DNA of 64,000 bases from an uncultured bacterium (GCA_902774245.1 CACYHQ010000004.1:1-64000); one strand, 5' to 3'. Counted from the first letter of the stretch, positions 48,550 through 58,102 are shown. Numbers and translations are program-made. The notes: generated by a model from the letters alone, not told the origin.

Positions 48550-49824
48550 ATGCCGAAAATTGCTCCGCCTCCCGGAGTGAGCGACATCTTCCCGGACGAG
48601 GCGACCGCCTGGCTCCAGCTCGAATCCGCCGCCCGCAAGGTCTTCGGACTTTACGGGTTCGGCGAACTCCGCACCCCCATCTTCGAGTTCACCGAGGTCT
48701 TCCAGCGCGGACTCGGCGGGGAGACCGAAGTCGTCCAGAAGGAAATGTACACGTTTGAAGACCGAGGCGGCCGGAGCCTCACGCTCCGTCCCGAAGGCAC
48801 CGCGGGCGTCATGCGCGCCCTCGCCGGAACCGATGCCGCGAACGGCGTCGAGCACCGCGTCTTCTACATGGGCCCGATGTTCCGCGGTGAACGCCCCGCG
48901 GCGGGCCGCAAGCGCCAGTTCCACCAGGTCGGCGTCGAGAACGTCGGGCGTCCGGCATCGCCGGGCCTTGACGCGGAAGCCATCGCCATGCTCTGCCATT
49001 TCCTTGAGGAAATCGACATCACAGGCTTCAATCTCCTCATCAACACGCGCGGCGTGGCGTCCGACCGTCCCGCGGCCGAACAGGCCCTCGCGGAGCATTT
49101 CCGTCCGCATCTCGCCGAGATGTGCGACGACTGCCGGGCACGTATCGACCGCAACGTCTGGCGCATCCTGGACTGCAAGCAGGCGTGCTGCCGTCCGTTC
49201 ATCGAATCCGCGCCCGATCCCGCGCAGTTCTTCAGCGCGGAGTCCCGCAACTACTTCAAGAAGGTCTGCGACCTCCTCACGGAACAGGGCATCCCGTTCA
49301 CGGTCGATCCGCGTCTCGTGCGCGGCCTCGACTACTACGTCCACACGGTGTTCGAGCTCACGCACTCCGGACTCGGCGCGCAGAACGCCATCGCGGGCGG
49401 CGGCCGTTACGAGCTTCAGCTCCCCGGCCTCCGCAATCCGATCCCCGGTGTCGGGTTCGCAGCGGGCATGGAACGCCTCCTCATCGTGCGCGATGCGCTC
49501 GGTGTGACGCCACCTCCGGCCCCCGTGCCGAAGGTCTATCTCGCCTCGCTCGGAGACGCTGCACTGGCGTTCAATACGTCTTTCGCCGCGAAGCTCCGCC
49601 ATGCGGGCATCTCCGCCGCCATCGACTACGATGCGAAGAGCATGAAGTCCCAGATGCGCGCCGCCGACCGCATGAAAGCCGAATACGTGATCGTGGTCGG
49701 CGATTCCGAACTCGAAGCGCAGTCCGCCAAGCTCAAGCACATGGCCGACGGTTGCGAGATCGAGGTGAAGCTTTCCCTCGACGGCGTGCTTGCCGCACTG
49801 GCCGCCGATGCGGAAGCAAAGTAA
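48550..49824 (+). CDS. hisS: Histidyl-tRNA synthetase
   Basis: HisRS charges tRNA-His. The 424-residue protein is a class II enzyme. PPGVSDIFPDEA is the N-terminus, LRPEGTAGVMRAL near residue 79 precedes motif 2 (MFRGERPAAGRKRQFHQVG, near 114), the HisA block LVRGLDYYVHTVFE is near 257 and motif 3 is GFAAGMERLLI near 301. The C-terminal anticodon domain starts with VYLASLGD near 326. Possible Cys pairs (CDDC, CKQACC) in the insertion are typical for HisRS of this type. Confidence 0.95.
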   Translation: MPKIAPPPGVSDIFPDEATAWLQLESAARKVFGLYGFGELRTPIFEFTEVFQRGLGGETEVVQKEMYTFEDRGGRSLTLRPEGTAGVMRALAGTDAANGVEHRVFYMGPMFRGERPAAGRKRQFHQVGVENVGRPASPGLDAEAIAMLCHFLEEIDITGFNLLINTRGVASDRPAAEQALAEHFRPHLAEMCDDCRARIDRNVWRILDCKQACCRPFIESAPDPAQFFSAESRNYFKKVCDLLTEQGIPFTVDPRLVRGLDYYVHTVFELTHSGLGAQNAIAGGGRYELQLPGLRNPIPGVGFAAGMERLLIVRDALGVTPPPAPVPKVYLASLGDAALAFNTSFAAKLRHAGISAAIDYDAKSMKSQMRAADRMKAEYVIVVGDSELEAQSAKLKHMADGCEIEVKLSLDGVLAALAADAEAK

Positions 49825-49848
49825 TCCGGTCTCATTTTCGACTGGCAT

Positions 49849-49878
49849 AAAGCCGCGGGATTCGTCCTGCGGCTTTTT
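49849..49878. terminator. Bidirectional terminator between hisS and the AsmA-like gene
   Basis: AAAGCCGCGGGA pairs with TCCTGCGGCTTT (one G-U) around a 3-base loop, with T-runs on the plus side and an A-run shorter on the other. It serves hisS and perhaps the convergent gene. Confidence 0.75.
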
Positions 49879-49920
49879 TCATACTCAAATCCTGCCGGGA
49901 ATACCCTCCCCTGCCCGGCT

Positions 49921-52900
49921 TTATTTCTGATCCGTTTGTTTCTGTTTTTCGGATTCCTGACGGTCGATCTCTTCGGCTTCCTCGTCCGTGAAAGCGTCGA
50001 TAATCATGTTCGGGAACAGCGTGACCAGGTACTTCGTGTTGTCCGAGAAGAAATGCGAGATGGATTTGCCGTAGGACACCTGCGGATCGAGGATGTTTCC
50101 GTTCAGATAGAACGGCCATTGGAGCAGCGCGAAACGCGCCGACGTCTCAAGCTCGGCCTCGCCGTCTCCGGCCAGGTCGATCGTCCCGGTCGCGTGATAA
50201 CTCTCAATCACCTCGCCCTCCAGGTCAAGCGATTTCAGTTCGATGACGCCCTGCCGCACGGACATTTCCATCGTGCCGCGTCTGAACTCGACCGGCGCGT
50301 CGCCGGAGATCATTTCCATGAGGGCCCCGGCGGTCGTCAGGCGCAACGCGCGACGCAGCATCTCGCTTGGCACGTAGTCGATCAGGCGCGGCATACTGAC
50401 CAGCGGCAGAAGGAGGATGTTCAAGAAGAGCGACCGGTCGCGCAGGTACGACCGCAGGGAAACGCCCTCCAGTTCAGCCTTGCAATCCGCCTTCAGATTC
50501 TTCGTCAGGGCTTCCGTCGTGAAACCTTCGCCATGTACGGAAGCATCCAGACGTTTCACATAGCCGTGCAGACTGCTCGGAATCTCCGGGTTGTCGTCCG
50601 TGGCCAGGAACGCGGTGAAACTCTTGTCGAACGGGATATTGGTCAAATCCGCCTCGACGTCGAACGGCCACGCACCGTCCTTCAGGTGGATTTCCGCGGA
50701 CGCGACGCCGGAAACGTCGCCGGAGAACTCCGCATGCGGCACCAGAATCGCTGAATTGTCGCCGCCCTGGAGTTCCAGCAGCCCGGCCCCGGAAAAGATC
50801 AGCGCGTGCTTTTTCGAGTAGATCCCATGCAGGTCCAGCTCGAACGTCTTGTCGATAAGCGAAACCGCCGTCTTTTCCACGCCGGGATCGGTATTATGGT
50901 TGTACTGGAAATACGACACGGCGAACGGCAGGTCAAGCGAGCTCGAAATGAACTTCGGCAACGCGTCCTCCCCGCGCCGGTACAGGTACTGTCCGGAAAT
51001 ATGATCCTCGCCATAGGAATCCGCCAGGCGGATCAGGGCGTCGCCGTACATCTGCTTGTCCGCCCAGAACAGACCGCCTTCGATCCGTCCGGAGAGCTCG
51101 GGAAACTGATATTCCTCCGGGGTGTCCGACTGCAACTTCAGGCGATTGACATTCAGGCCGCCAGTCCAGTTCATTTCCTTGAAATGATGCTCCGCCTGGA
51201 AGTCGACCTCCCCTGCGGCTTCCAGCTCCTCGAAATAGAAACTGCGCTCCACCCCGTACCCGATCAGATACAGGGCCTCCGGCCCGAAACGCGCCTCGGG
51301 GAACTTCATCCGCGTCCGGAATTCGTCCGCCAGATCGACCGTGCCGGACCCGCTGGCGAACAGCGTCTGCCGCGCCTGACGGTCCTGAATATCCACGTTC
51401 AACTCCGGCAGGACCAGGAATTGTTTTTCTGTGTTGAACTGAAAACTCCCGTTCGCGCCCAGCCGCGCCACCTCGCGCGGCTCTCCGTCGATCAGGACGG
51501 TCAGATTGTTTCCGACGAGTTTCCCTTCGCCGCCGATAATCGTCCCGTCCTCGCTCACGGTAATGTCGAATTCGGAAGTCACAACGCCGCCCGCGAGGCG
51601 GAAATCGTCGCCGGTCAGCAACGGCTCCAGGAACGAAACCGGAAGGCTGTTCAACTTCAGATTGAGTGTCAGCGGCGACCACGAAAACGCACCGTTCTCC
51701 CACATCAGCCCGCTCCCGTACTGGACGGACAGGCTGCCGTCTCCGTTGTCGATCTTCGCGCTCATCCGGTTCAGCGTGATGCGGGCCGTCTCCGGCTCGC
51801 ACCGGAACTGTGCCGCGGCCGTGGCGTTCACGAACCGCAGATGCGGCAGTTCCTCCCGTCCGGGGAAGAACTTGATCTCGAGCTGGCGCGCCAGCGTGTC
51901 GCTGAGCCGGTCGACCTCGATCCCGCCCGAGATGGCGGATTTGCTTCCGCCGGACGCGCTCACAAATGCGTGGAAATCATTCCCCGCCTTCAGGTCCAGC
52001 GAACAGTCGAGCTGCCAGCCCCGGTCGTCCGGCTCCAGCCGGAAATCCGCGTCGCCGATCGCATCCAGCACCAGATTCTTGTATCCGCTCCCGTTCAGCG
52101 CGAGGTGCGACAAATGCGATTCCTTATGAAGCGTCGCCTCCATATTGATCAGATCGACCTCGAGTGCGGCGGTAGCGGCGTGTTCGGCCTCGCGCAGATT
52201 GGCGTCGTCCAGGAAACTGCACAGTTCGGCCAGAGCCTGGTCGCCGTACGTCTCGATCATGCGGTACGGATAATAGTTCAGGTCGCCTTTGAGCGAGAGC
52301 GTGCGGACATTGTACGTTCCCGCGAGCTGCCCCTTGCATATCTGCTCCTCCCCGTCGTAAAACGCCATGCCGAAACGCGACACATCGAACGAGCCGATCC
52401 GGGTGATACCCTCGGTCTCGAACACCGCGTCCGCATCGAACACAAGCCGCCCGCCGTCATGTGCCCGGACCTCTGCTTTCGCACCGCCCAGAAGACATAT
52501 TTTCTCCGGGTCAAGCTCGACGAAGTAATCGAACGAAAGCCCCTTGCCCGCCGAAGCGAACGGCAGGACAGGGTCGAACGGCGTCAGGTCGACGGCGTTC
52601 TCCGTCGCCACGGTCAGCTTCGCCGGATGCGGATTCATCGTGTACGTCGCGTCCTCGTGCCGCACAAACTCAAACACGCCGGTCGTCCCGAAATTGAGGC
52701 GGCCTTTGTTCGGTCCGGTCAGGTGCCCCGAAACGGAATCCACCGTCACGCCGCCGGTCACAAGGTCGAATTCCACATTTCCCTTCGCATCGAACAGAAT
52801 ATCCCCGGGGATGCTTACGTTGCGGCAGACCAGGCCGTTCCCCTGCGTGTCCACCCCGATCTTGAGGCGGAGTCTCTCTCCGGCGAGCGCGAGCGTTCCG

Positions 52901-53823
52901 AACACCTTGAAATCCGTTTTCTCCAGACTCAGGTCCAGCTGCCCGTATTCCCAGCTGCTCGCGTTCGTCCATTCCCCGCCGAATCCCAGGTCGGCGTTTT
53001 CCGGGTCGTACTGCATGACCAGATCCACCGATTGGAACGCCGGAAATTCCAGGTGCGAATCCGGCAGGTCGATCACAAGCGGCTCGTTCGCATCAAGGGA
53101 CACGATCAGTTTTTCGCCGTCGTCGGAGGACAGCACATTAATCCGGCCGCCGCATTCCAGAGACCGCTGCGGATCGTTCAGGCGGCATTTCACCCCGAAA
53201 TTGATCTCCGGACGCGTCAGGCAGCCGTCCTCGAACTTCGCATACAGATCGGAGACGGCGATTCTGCTCCGCACGGCCCCTGCCTGCCAGCCCGCCTCGG
53301 CGTCAAGCAGCGTCAGGTCCGACATCCGCACGACCGGTTTCGACGCCCGGTCCCAGATCAGATGGGAGTAAGAGCGGACTTTCTCGCCGGAATCCGGCTC
53401 GTCGGCGGTTTCAGCGGCGTGTTCTTCCCTCATTTCCGCAAGCGCGGCGAAGTCCAGCGAGGCGCGAAGTCCGTCCACATGAACATTCGACACCCGGATT
53501 TCCTTCAGTCCCAAGCCGTTCAGCTCCACGCCATCGAGACGCAATCCGCACGATTTCGCCTCGATCACGCCGGCGGGAGTCCTCATCTTCAATCCGGTCA
53601 GCATGATCTCGCGGTTCGAAAGCGACACCAGCACGCCCGGTTCTCCCTCGACCTCCACGCCAGCGAGCCATGCCCCGACCGGCACGATCCACTGGTCGAT
53701 CGTGAAGAGCGCCGCGAGGACAGCGAACGCGAACAGGAATACAATGATGCCGACCGTCAGGAAAACGGCTTTCAGGGTTCTGCGCAGCGGCGACCGCTTT
53801 TTTATTTGGTTCGGTTCGGACAT
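49921..53823 (-). CDS. Large AsmA-like membrane-anchored protein
   Basis: The 1300-residue protein has a basic N-terminus and one membrane helix (about residues 16-42), and then a long beta-rich body of repeated 20-40-residue strand units, without Cys clusters. This and the C-terminal region with MEMISGDAPVEFRRGTMEMS, IELKSLDLEG and GTIDLAGDGEAELE match AsmA/YhdP-type proteins, which bridge the periplasm and move phospholipids to the outer membrane. It is transcribed alone. The long size fits a bridge across the envelope. Weak ribosome binding site. Confidence 0.72.
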   Translation of the reverse strand: MSEPNQIKKRSPLRRTLKAVFLTVGIIVFLFAFAVLAALFTIDQWIVPVGAWLAGVEVEGEPGVLVSLSNREIMLTGLKMRTPAGVIEAKSCGLRLDGVELNGLGLKEIRVSNVHVDGLRASLDFAALAEMREEHAAETADEPDSGEKVRSYSHLIWDRASKPVVRMSDLTLLDAEAGWQAGAVRSRIAVSDLYAKFEDGCLTRPEINFGVKCRLNDPQRSLECGGRINVLSSDDGEKLIVSLDANEPLVIDLPDSHLEFPAFQSVDLVMQYDPENADLGFGGEWTNASSWEYGQLDLSLEKTDFKVFGTLALAGERLRLKIGVDTQGNGLVCRNVSIPGDILFDAKGNVEFDLVTGGVTVDSVSGHLTGPNKGRLNFGTTGVFEFVRHEDATYTMNPHPAKLTVATENAVDLTPFDPVLPFASAGKGLSFDYFVELDPEKICLLGGAKAEVRAHDGGRLVFDADAVFETEGITRIGSFDVSRFGMAFYDGEEQICKGQLAGTYNVRTLSLKGDLNYYPYRMIETYGDQALAELCSFLDDANLREAEHAATAALEVDLINMEATLHKESHLSHLALNGSGYKNLVLDAIGDADFRLEPDDRGWQLDCSLDLKAGNDFHAFVSASGGSKSAISGGIEVDRLSDTLARQLEIKFFPGREELPHLRFVNATAAAQFRCEPETARITLNRMSAKIDNGDGSLSVQYGSGLMWENGAFSWSPLTLNLKLNSLPVSFLEPLLTGDDFRLAGGVVTSEFDITVSEDGTIIGGEGKLVGNNLTVLIDGEPREVARLGANGSFQFNTEKQFLVLPELNVDIQDRQARQTLFASGSGTVDLADEFRTRMKFPEARFGPEALYLIGYGVERSFYFEELEAAGEVDFQAEHHFKEMNWTGGLNVNRLKLQSDTPEEYQFPELSGRIEGGLFWADKQMYGDALIRLADSYGEDHISGQYLYRRGEDALPKFISSSLDLPFAVSYFQYNHNTDPGVEKTAVSLIDKTFELDLHGIYSKKHALIFSGAGLLELQGGDNSAILVPHAEFSGDVSGVASAEIHLKDGAWPFDVEADLTNIPFDKSFTAFLATDDNPEIPSSLHGYVKRLDASVHGEGFTTEALTKNLKADCKAELEGVSLRSYLRDRSLFLNILLLPLVSMPRLIDYVPSEMLRRALRLTTAGALMEMISGDAPVEFRRGTMEMSVRQGVIELKSLDLEGEVIESYHATGTIDLAGDGEAELETSARFALLQWPFYLNGNILDPQVSYGKSISHFFSDNTKYLVTLFPNMIIDAFTDEEAEEIDRQESEKQKQTDQK

Positions 53824-54246
53824 ATATGGTTCAGCCGGACAAATTCGAAGGATATGACAAAATGCGCCCTCGCCCGGCAGGGTTTAATTGAAAAGAATTC
53901 AGCTCAATTTAATTTACATCCGGCATGGCTTTTTTCAACCTTACAGTTTAAAGAACAAATCTTTTTTCGCGTTTTTTCGAGCGCGGGATCGCTTTTATCC
54001 GAAACAAGATCTTCTTTCCGCTTCATTTTCCGCCTCAAACAGATATGAGAATTATACAGAATTATCCATTCGGCTGACGTTAATTAACCATTTTCCATCC
54101 TCGACCGGATATAATTCTTCCGAAAAGCATGGTTATTTCGACATAAACATTTGATTTTTCGGAATTCCAGGTGTATATTATTATTTCAAAAAGGCTATTC
54201 CATCCTTCACATAACCTTTTATAATCAAACTTGTGAGGTATTTATC
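53824..54246. other. AT-rich divergent intergenic region
   Basis: No gene is supported. The only clear signal is the promoter at 54151-54179 for the H1-like gene. The first half presumably carries a promoter for the minus-strand AsmA-like gene, but none is convincing. Confidence 0.55.
54151..54179 (+). promoter_or_regulatory. Promoter of the H1-like gene and following genes
   Basis: TTGATT (54151-54156) and TATATT (54174-54179) are 17 bases apart. The -10 surroundings CAGGTGTATATTA match those at 15421-15433. Confidence 0.65.
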
Positions 54247-54618
54247 ATGGCTACAAAAAAAACTGTCAAAAAAGAAACCGCTCCCGCTAAGAAGACTGCC
54301 GCCAAGACCGCGGTGAAAGCCGCCCCGAAGGCCGCTCCGGCGAAAAAGGCCGCCGTCAAGGAAATGCCGAAGACCGCAAAAGCGCCGAAGACCGTTAAGA
54401 TCATCCCCGTCAAGACCGACGATCCCGAAGAAAACATCAAGCGCTTCGCCAAGACCGCCCTCGCGATGAACTTCGTGAAGGCCCACAACGGCAACTGGAA
54501 CCACGCCGACTGGCTGAACTTCCTCCGCGAACTCGAAGAAAAGGGCTATTTCCCGATCGACACCGACCGCGTCGGCCTCATCCTTGAGGAAAAGAAGGTC
54601 ATCTTCTTCTCGAAGTAA
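54247..54618 (+). CDS. Histone H1-like Lys/Ala/Pro-rich protein with folded C-terminal domain
   Basis: The 123-residue protein starts with about 55 residues of Lys/Ala/Pro/Thr repeats (KKT, PAKK, AAPK), like the tails of bacterial histone H1-like proteins. The C-terminal 65 residues are folded-looking: ENIKRFAKTALAMNFVKAHN, WNHADWLNFLRELEEKGYFP and a strand end KKVIFFSK. The tail should bind DNA or RNA; the domain is not one I recognise. The start at 54247 has GAGG 8 bases upstream; the longer frame is only a leader. It is followed by pdxA and queD, 27 bases away. Confidence 0.75.
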   Translation: MATKKTVKKETAPAKKTAAKTAVKAAPKAAPAKKAAVKEMPKTAKAPKTVKIIPVKTDDPEENIKRFAKTALAMNFVKAHNGNWNHADWLNFLRELEEKGYFPIDTDRVGLILEEKKVIFFSK

Positions 54619-54645
54619 TCTTCCATTTTTTCTCCGAAGACACAC

Positions 54646-55608
54646 ATGAGACTCCCCCGAATCGCTCTCACCATGGGCGATCCGGCGGGCATCGGTCCTG
54701 AAATCGCCGTCCGGCTCGCACGCGCGGTTTCCGCCGGGAAAACTTCTCCCGCGGAAGTCGCGATTTATGGTGCGCCGGACGTCATCGAAGAGGCCGTCCG
54801 CCGTTTCGCCCCCGGATTCACGCCGCAGGTCGTCCCCTGCTCCGACCTCAAGTTTTCGCAGATGCGCCCCGGCAAGCTGGACGCGCGCTGCGGACTCACC
54901 GCGCTCGAATGCTTCCGCACGGCCACGCTTGACGCCATCGCGGGCAAAGTCGACGCCATCGTGACCTGCCCGATGAACAAGGCGGCGGTCAATCTGGCCG
55001 GGATCCCGTTCAGCGGCCACACCGAGCTGCTGGCGTCCCTCTGCGGCGTCCGCGATTTCGTGATGATGCAGTCCGCCGGCGATCTCCGCGTCGTCTTCGT
55101 CTCCACGCACATCCCGCTCGCGCAGGTGCCGTCCGCCGTCACCTTCGACCGCATCGTCTCCGTCACGCACCTGCTCCGCGACGCCATCGTCGCCGAGGGC
55201 ATCGTCCACCCGAAGATCGCCGTCGCCGCGCTCAATCCGCACGCGGGCGAGAACGGCAACATGGGCATGGAGGATGAGAACGTCGTGAAACCGGCGGTCC
55301 GGGCGCTCGCGGCCGAGGGCATCAATATCCAGGGCCCCTTCCCCCCGGACACGCTCTTCATCGAGAGCATCCGCTCCCAGTTCGACGGCATCGTCTCCAT
55401 GTACCACGACCAGGGCCACATCCCGTTCAAAATGCTCGCTTTCGACCGCGGCGTAAACTCCACGCTCGGCCTGCCCGTCATCCGCACCAGCGTCGACCAC
55501 GGCACAGCCTTCGAGATCGCGTGGAAAGGCACGGCCTCCGTCGGCAGCCTCACCGCCGCGTTCGAGCTCGCGTGCAAACGCGCCCTCTCCCGTATCGCAA
55601 ACGCCTGA
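54646..55608 (+). CDS. pdxA: 4-hydroxythreonine-4-phosphate dehydrogenase
   Basis: PdxA oxidises 4-phosphohydroxythreonine in the DXP-dependent vitamin B6 pathway. The 320-residue protein has MGDPAGIGPEI near residue 10, TCPMNKAAVNLAG near 106 with the substrate Lys region, FSGHTELLA near 122 with a metal His, LNPHAGENGNMG near 197 and MYHDQGHIPFKML near 252 with further metal His. No other pdx gene is nearby. Confidence 0.94.
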   Translation: MRLPRIALTMGDPAGIGPEIAVRLARAVSAGKTSPAEVAIYGAPDVIEEAVRRFAPGFTPQVVPCSDLKFSQMRPGKLDARCGLTALECFRTATLDAIAGKVDAIVTCPMNKAAVNLAGIPFSGHTELLASLCGVRDFVMMQSAGDLRVVFVSTHIPLAQVPSAVTFDRIVSVTHLLRDAIVAEGIVHPKIAVAALNPHAGENGNMGMEDENVVKPAVRALAAEGINIQGPFPPDTLFIESIRSQFDGIVSMYHDQGHIPFKMLAFDRGVNSTLGLPVIRTSVDHGTAFEIAWKGTASVGSLTAAFELACKRALSRIANA

Positions 55609-55629
55609 ACCAACCACTCCTTCCGCCCA

Positions 55630-56007
55630 ATGTTCGAACTCGACATCACACGAGATTTCTCCGCCGCGCACAAGCTCGTCGGTTACAACGGACTCTGCTC
55701 CGCCCTTCACGGACACAACTGGACCGTCCAGGTCTTCATCCGCGCCACGCAGCTCGACGAGATCGGCATCGCCGCCGACTTCACCGTCATCAAGCGTGAA
55801 CTGACCGCCATCCTCGCGGGCTTCGACCACAAGTACCTTAACGAACTCCCCGAGTTCCAGGGCATCAATCCGACCAGCGAAAACATCGCCCGCATCCTCT
55901 ATGAGAAACTCGCATCAGCGGTCAATATCCCCGGCGTCAAGCTCGACCGCGTCCGTGTCTGCGAATCCCCCACCTCCGGTGCGACCTTTATCCCCGACCG
56001 GAATTGA
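55630..56007 (+). CDS. queD: 6-carboxy-tetrahydropterin synthase / PTPS family
   Basis: The 125-residue protein is of the 6-pyruvoyl-tetrahydropterin synthase family, and QueD of queuosine synthesis is the likeliest function. Zinc ligands are H14, H27 and H29 (SAAHKL and ALHGHNW). C23, four residues before the HGH motif, is the catalytic Cys of QueD-type enzymes. FDHKYLNEL near residue 77 and NPTSENIARILYEKL near 89 are conserved. The QueG-like gene at 24508 is far away and its link to queuosine is not shown. Confidence 0.88.
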   Translation: MFELDITRDFSAAHKLVGYNGLCSALHGHNWTVQVFIRATQLDEIGIAADFTVIKRELTAILAGFDHKYLNELPEFQGINPTSENIARILYEKLASAVNIPGVKLDRVRVCESPTSGATFIPDRN

Positions 56008-56087
56008 CGATCCCGTCCGCTTTTTCCGGTGTGGCCCCTTTTCCTTGTAACTGGTCCATTCTTATCAAAAGAGATATCCAATATCGG

Positions 56088-56498
56088 CTAACTGCACATG
56101 ACAGTAAGCCACTCAAAAGCGACCAGAAGATAGAACGCGAAAATGGCCGCCCCTTCCCATATGATCAGTTTCGTCCGGTCGTTTTTGTTCAGGAAATACA
56201 GCAGATACAGAAACATCCCCGGGAAAGACAAAACGTAGATATAGTTCAGCGCAGAGTTCAGCCACTGCAAAGCGACGTCCCGGAAACCGACGTTTGATTC
56301 CATGTTAAGAAATGGACGGTTCGGGATCAGAAAGCTCAAAACCAACTCGATCGTATGCAGCAATACCAGAATATCTAAAACCAGTAAACGCCGTCCCGCG
56401 TCCCGGTCCCGCTTCCGGCAGCGGAAAACGAGGATGGAAAGCATGACAATGGCAATGACGCCGGCAATGAAGGAGGATATTGTCTCTTCATAAGACAT
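56088..56498 (-). CDS. Small membrane protein, unknown
   Basis: The 136-residue protein has four apolar segments (near residues 7-24, 38-60, 82-104 and 112-132), with a CRKRDRD loop after the first. No family is recognised and no strong ribosome binding site is seen before the ATG. The coding region is less GC-rich than the neighbours, which may point to recent gain. It lies between convergent queD and the NIF3-C-like gene. Confidence 0.55.
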   Translation of the reverse strand: MSYEETISSFIAGVIAIVMLSILVFRCRKRDRDAGRRLLVLDILVLLHTIELVLSFLIPNRPFLNMESNVGFRDVALQWLNSALNYIYVLSFPGMFLYLLYFLNKNDRTKLIIWEGAAIFAFYLLVAFEWLTVMCS

Positions 56499-56541
56499 TG
56501 TCAGCTCACATCCTGTCTCTCGGGATTGAGTTCAGGCTGTT

Positions 56542-56868
56542 TTACGCCTGCCAGTGGCGGTTGACGGGCCAGTACTGGAACGCCGGGGTCTCGTACGGAT
56601 GCGACTCCTTCAGCGCCGTCAGAACAGCCCCCAGCACGGTTTCCGCGACCACAAACTCCAGCTTCCATTCCTTCACGTGTTCCACGCGGCCCTGTTCGCC
56701 GTAGTACGGATGCGCGCCTTCCAGCGGGCGGAACTGTCCGGTCCCCTCGGTCTGCCAGCAGCAGGAATCGTAGTTGCCGAAATACCCGGCTCCGGCTTCG
56801 AAGATTGCCATTTTCACGGCTTCCACATGCGAATCCGGCACATAAACGTCAAGACGATAAAAATGCAT
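56542..56868 (-). CDS. Stand-alone NIF3/YqfO C-terminal-like protein
   Basis: The 108-residue protein matches the small insertion/C-terminal domain of NIF3-family proteins (YqfO type), which also exists alone. It starts LDVYVPDSHVEAVKMAIFEAG, then GNYDSCCWQTEGTGQFRPLEGA near residue 33 and ALKESHPYETPAFQYWPV near the end. It has the CutA/PII-like fold in known cases. Function unknown. The ATG at 56868 is preceded by AAGGAG. Confidence 0.75.
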   Translation of the reverse strand: MHFYRLDVYVPDSHVEAVKMAIFEAGAGYFGNYDSCCWQTEGTGQFRPLEGAHPYYGEQGRVEHVKEWKLEFVVAETVLGAVLTALKESHPYETPAFQYWPVNRHWQA

Positions 56869-56888
56869 AACGGCTCCTTGTAGATTCC

Positions 56889-57560
56889 TTATGGTTTGCG
56901 GATGCGGAGGAAAAGGCGCGTCCCCGCCTCGTGAGGCAGAGGGAATTCGGTCGTACGTTCGGCTCTGACGCGTTTGTCGGCGGTCAGCGCGGGCCATTCG
57001 TCCGCGGCCTGGGATTCCGTGCGGAACACGCACAGGCTGCCGCCCTGCCCCAGCAGATTGCGGCATTCCTTGACCAGTTCGGGCGCACCGGCGACCGCGC
57101 GCGCCGTGACCGTGCGGAAACCGCCGCGGTATTCCGGTTTCGCGGCGAGTTCGTTGGCGCGGGCGTGGACCGGATGCAGATTGGCGAGCCCGGCGGCGGA
57201 CACGGCGCGTTCCAGAAATGCGATCTTCTTGCCGCGCGAATCGATCGCGGTCACATCGAGTCCGGGACGCGCGGCAGCCAGCGGGAACGCCGGAAGTCCG
57301 GCGCCGCATCCGATGTCAGCCATGCGCACGCCGTCGGCGAAGAGTTCGGGCAGGGCGCGGAGCGCCAGCACGCAGTCGCACACATGCTTGCTCCAGTAGG
57401 ATTCCGGCGGGATCGCCGTCAGATTCAGCGATTCGTTCGTCTCGTACAAAAGTCTGCCGTACTGAGTACAAAGCGCAATAAAATGCTCCAGACGGTCCGT
57501 TCCGATGCATTCAAGCAGGAAGGCGCGTTCGGCGGCGTCCGGAGAGGGAAATTCGACCAT
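56889..57560 (-). CDS. rsmG: 16S rRNA (guanine527-N7)-methyltransferase
   Basis: RsmG (GidB) methylates G527 of 16S rRNA using SAM. The 223-residue protein has NLTAIPPESYWSKHVCDCV near residue 47, the SAM motif MADIGCGAGLPAFPLAA near 80, DSRGKKIAFLERA near 107 and TARAVAGAPELVKEC near 152. GGAGG lies 7 bases before the ATG at 57560, which is preferred over one 6 bases earlier. It is coupled to the membrane protein upstream. Confidence 0.9.
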   Translation of the reverse strand: MVEFPSPDAAERAFLLECIGTDRLEHFIALCTQYGRLLYETNESLNLTAIPPESYWSKHVCDCVLALRALPELFADGVRMADIGCGAGLPAFPLAAARPGLDVTAIDSRGKKIAFLERAVSAAGLANLHPVHARANELAAKPEYRGGFRTVTARAVAGAPELVKECRNLLGQGGSLCVFRTESQAADEWPALTADKRVRAERTTEFPLPHEAGTRLFLRIRKP

Positions 57561-57562
57561 GC

Positions 57563-58102
57563 TCATGCCTCCACGGCGCAGTAGCAGGACATCGCGAACA
57601 GCAGCAGGAAATACGCGGCGGACGCCCAGCGCACGGCGGGCTTGCGGAACGACAGCCGGAACCAGTCGCGGAGCCAGTACGGCTTGGCGGAGATCAGGAT
57701 CCCGATCACGCCCGCGAAGAGCACGAGCGCCGCCAGGACCGGATAGCCAGGCAACTGCGCAGGATAAGCGGCCTTCAGCACGGCATGCGCGCCGAGGATC
57801 AGGATCGCGGCCGCGGCACGGGCGAAGAGATAGTTCAGGAAGATCGCGGCGAGCACGATGGCGACGAGGATCAGGGGCAGGATAAACGTCTGAAACGGCG
57901 AATCCGGCATGAAAATCGGACGGATGTTCGGGATGCACCAGAGCAGTGCGATCACGGTCAGAATCGTGCCGGAGACACGTTCGCGCGGGAGTTTTTCGTA
58001 CAGAGCGCGCACGGCAGGCTCGCGCCGCACGGTCAGGATGAATGCGGCGGCGGCGACGAGCGAAACGGCGGCGGCGATGGCGAGCACAACGGAAAGCGGC
58101 AT
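57563..58102 (-). CDS. Integral membrane protein, unknown
   Basis: The 179-residue protein has five or six apolar segments, the first at residues 4-22. A charged loop RREPAVRALYEKLPRERV follows the first. I do not recognise the family. It stops right at the rsmG start and begins 6 bases after the PEGA gene stop, so it is part of the minus-strand operon reaching back to tadA. Confidence 0.65.
   Translation of the reverse strand: MPLSVVLAIAAAVSLVAAAAFILTVRREPAVRALYEKLPRERVSGTILTVIALLWCIPNIRPIFMPDSPFQTFILPLILVAIVLAAIFLNYLFARAAAAILILGAHAVLKAAYPAQLPGYPVLAALVLFAGVIGILISAKPYWLRDWFRLSFRKPAVRWASAAYFLLLFAMSCYCAVEA

Noticed and set aside
50806..54048. 1080-residue plus-strand ORF opposite the AsmA-like gene
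   Set aside because: Arg/Gln/Val-rich antisense composition and no start signal.
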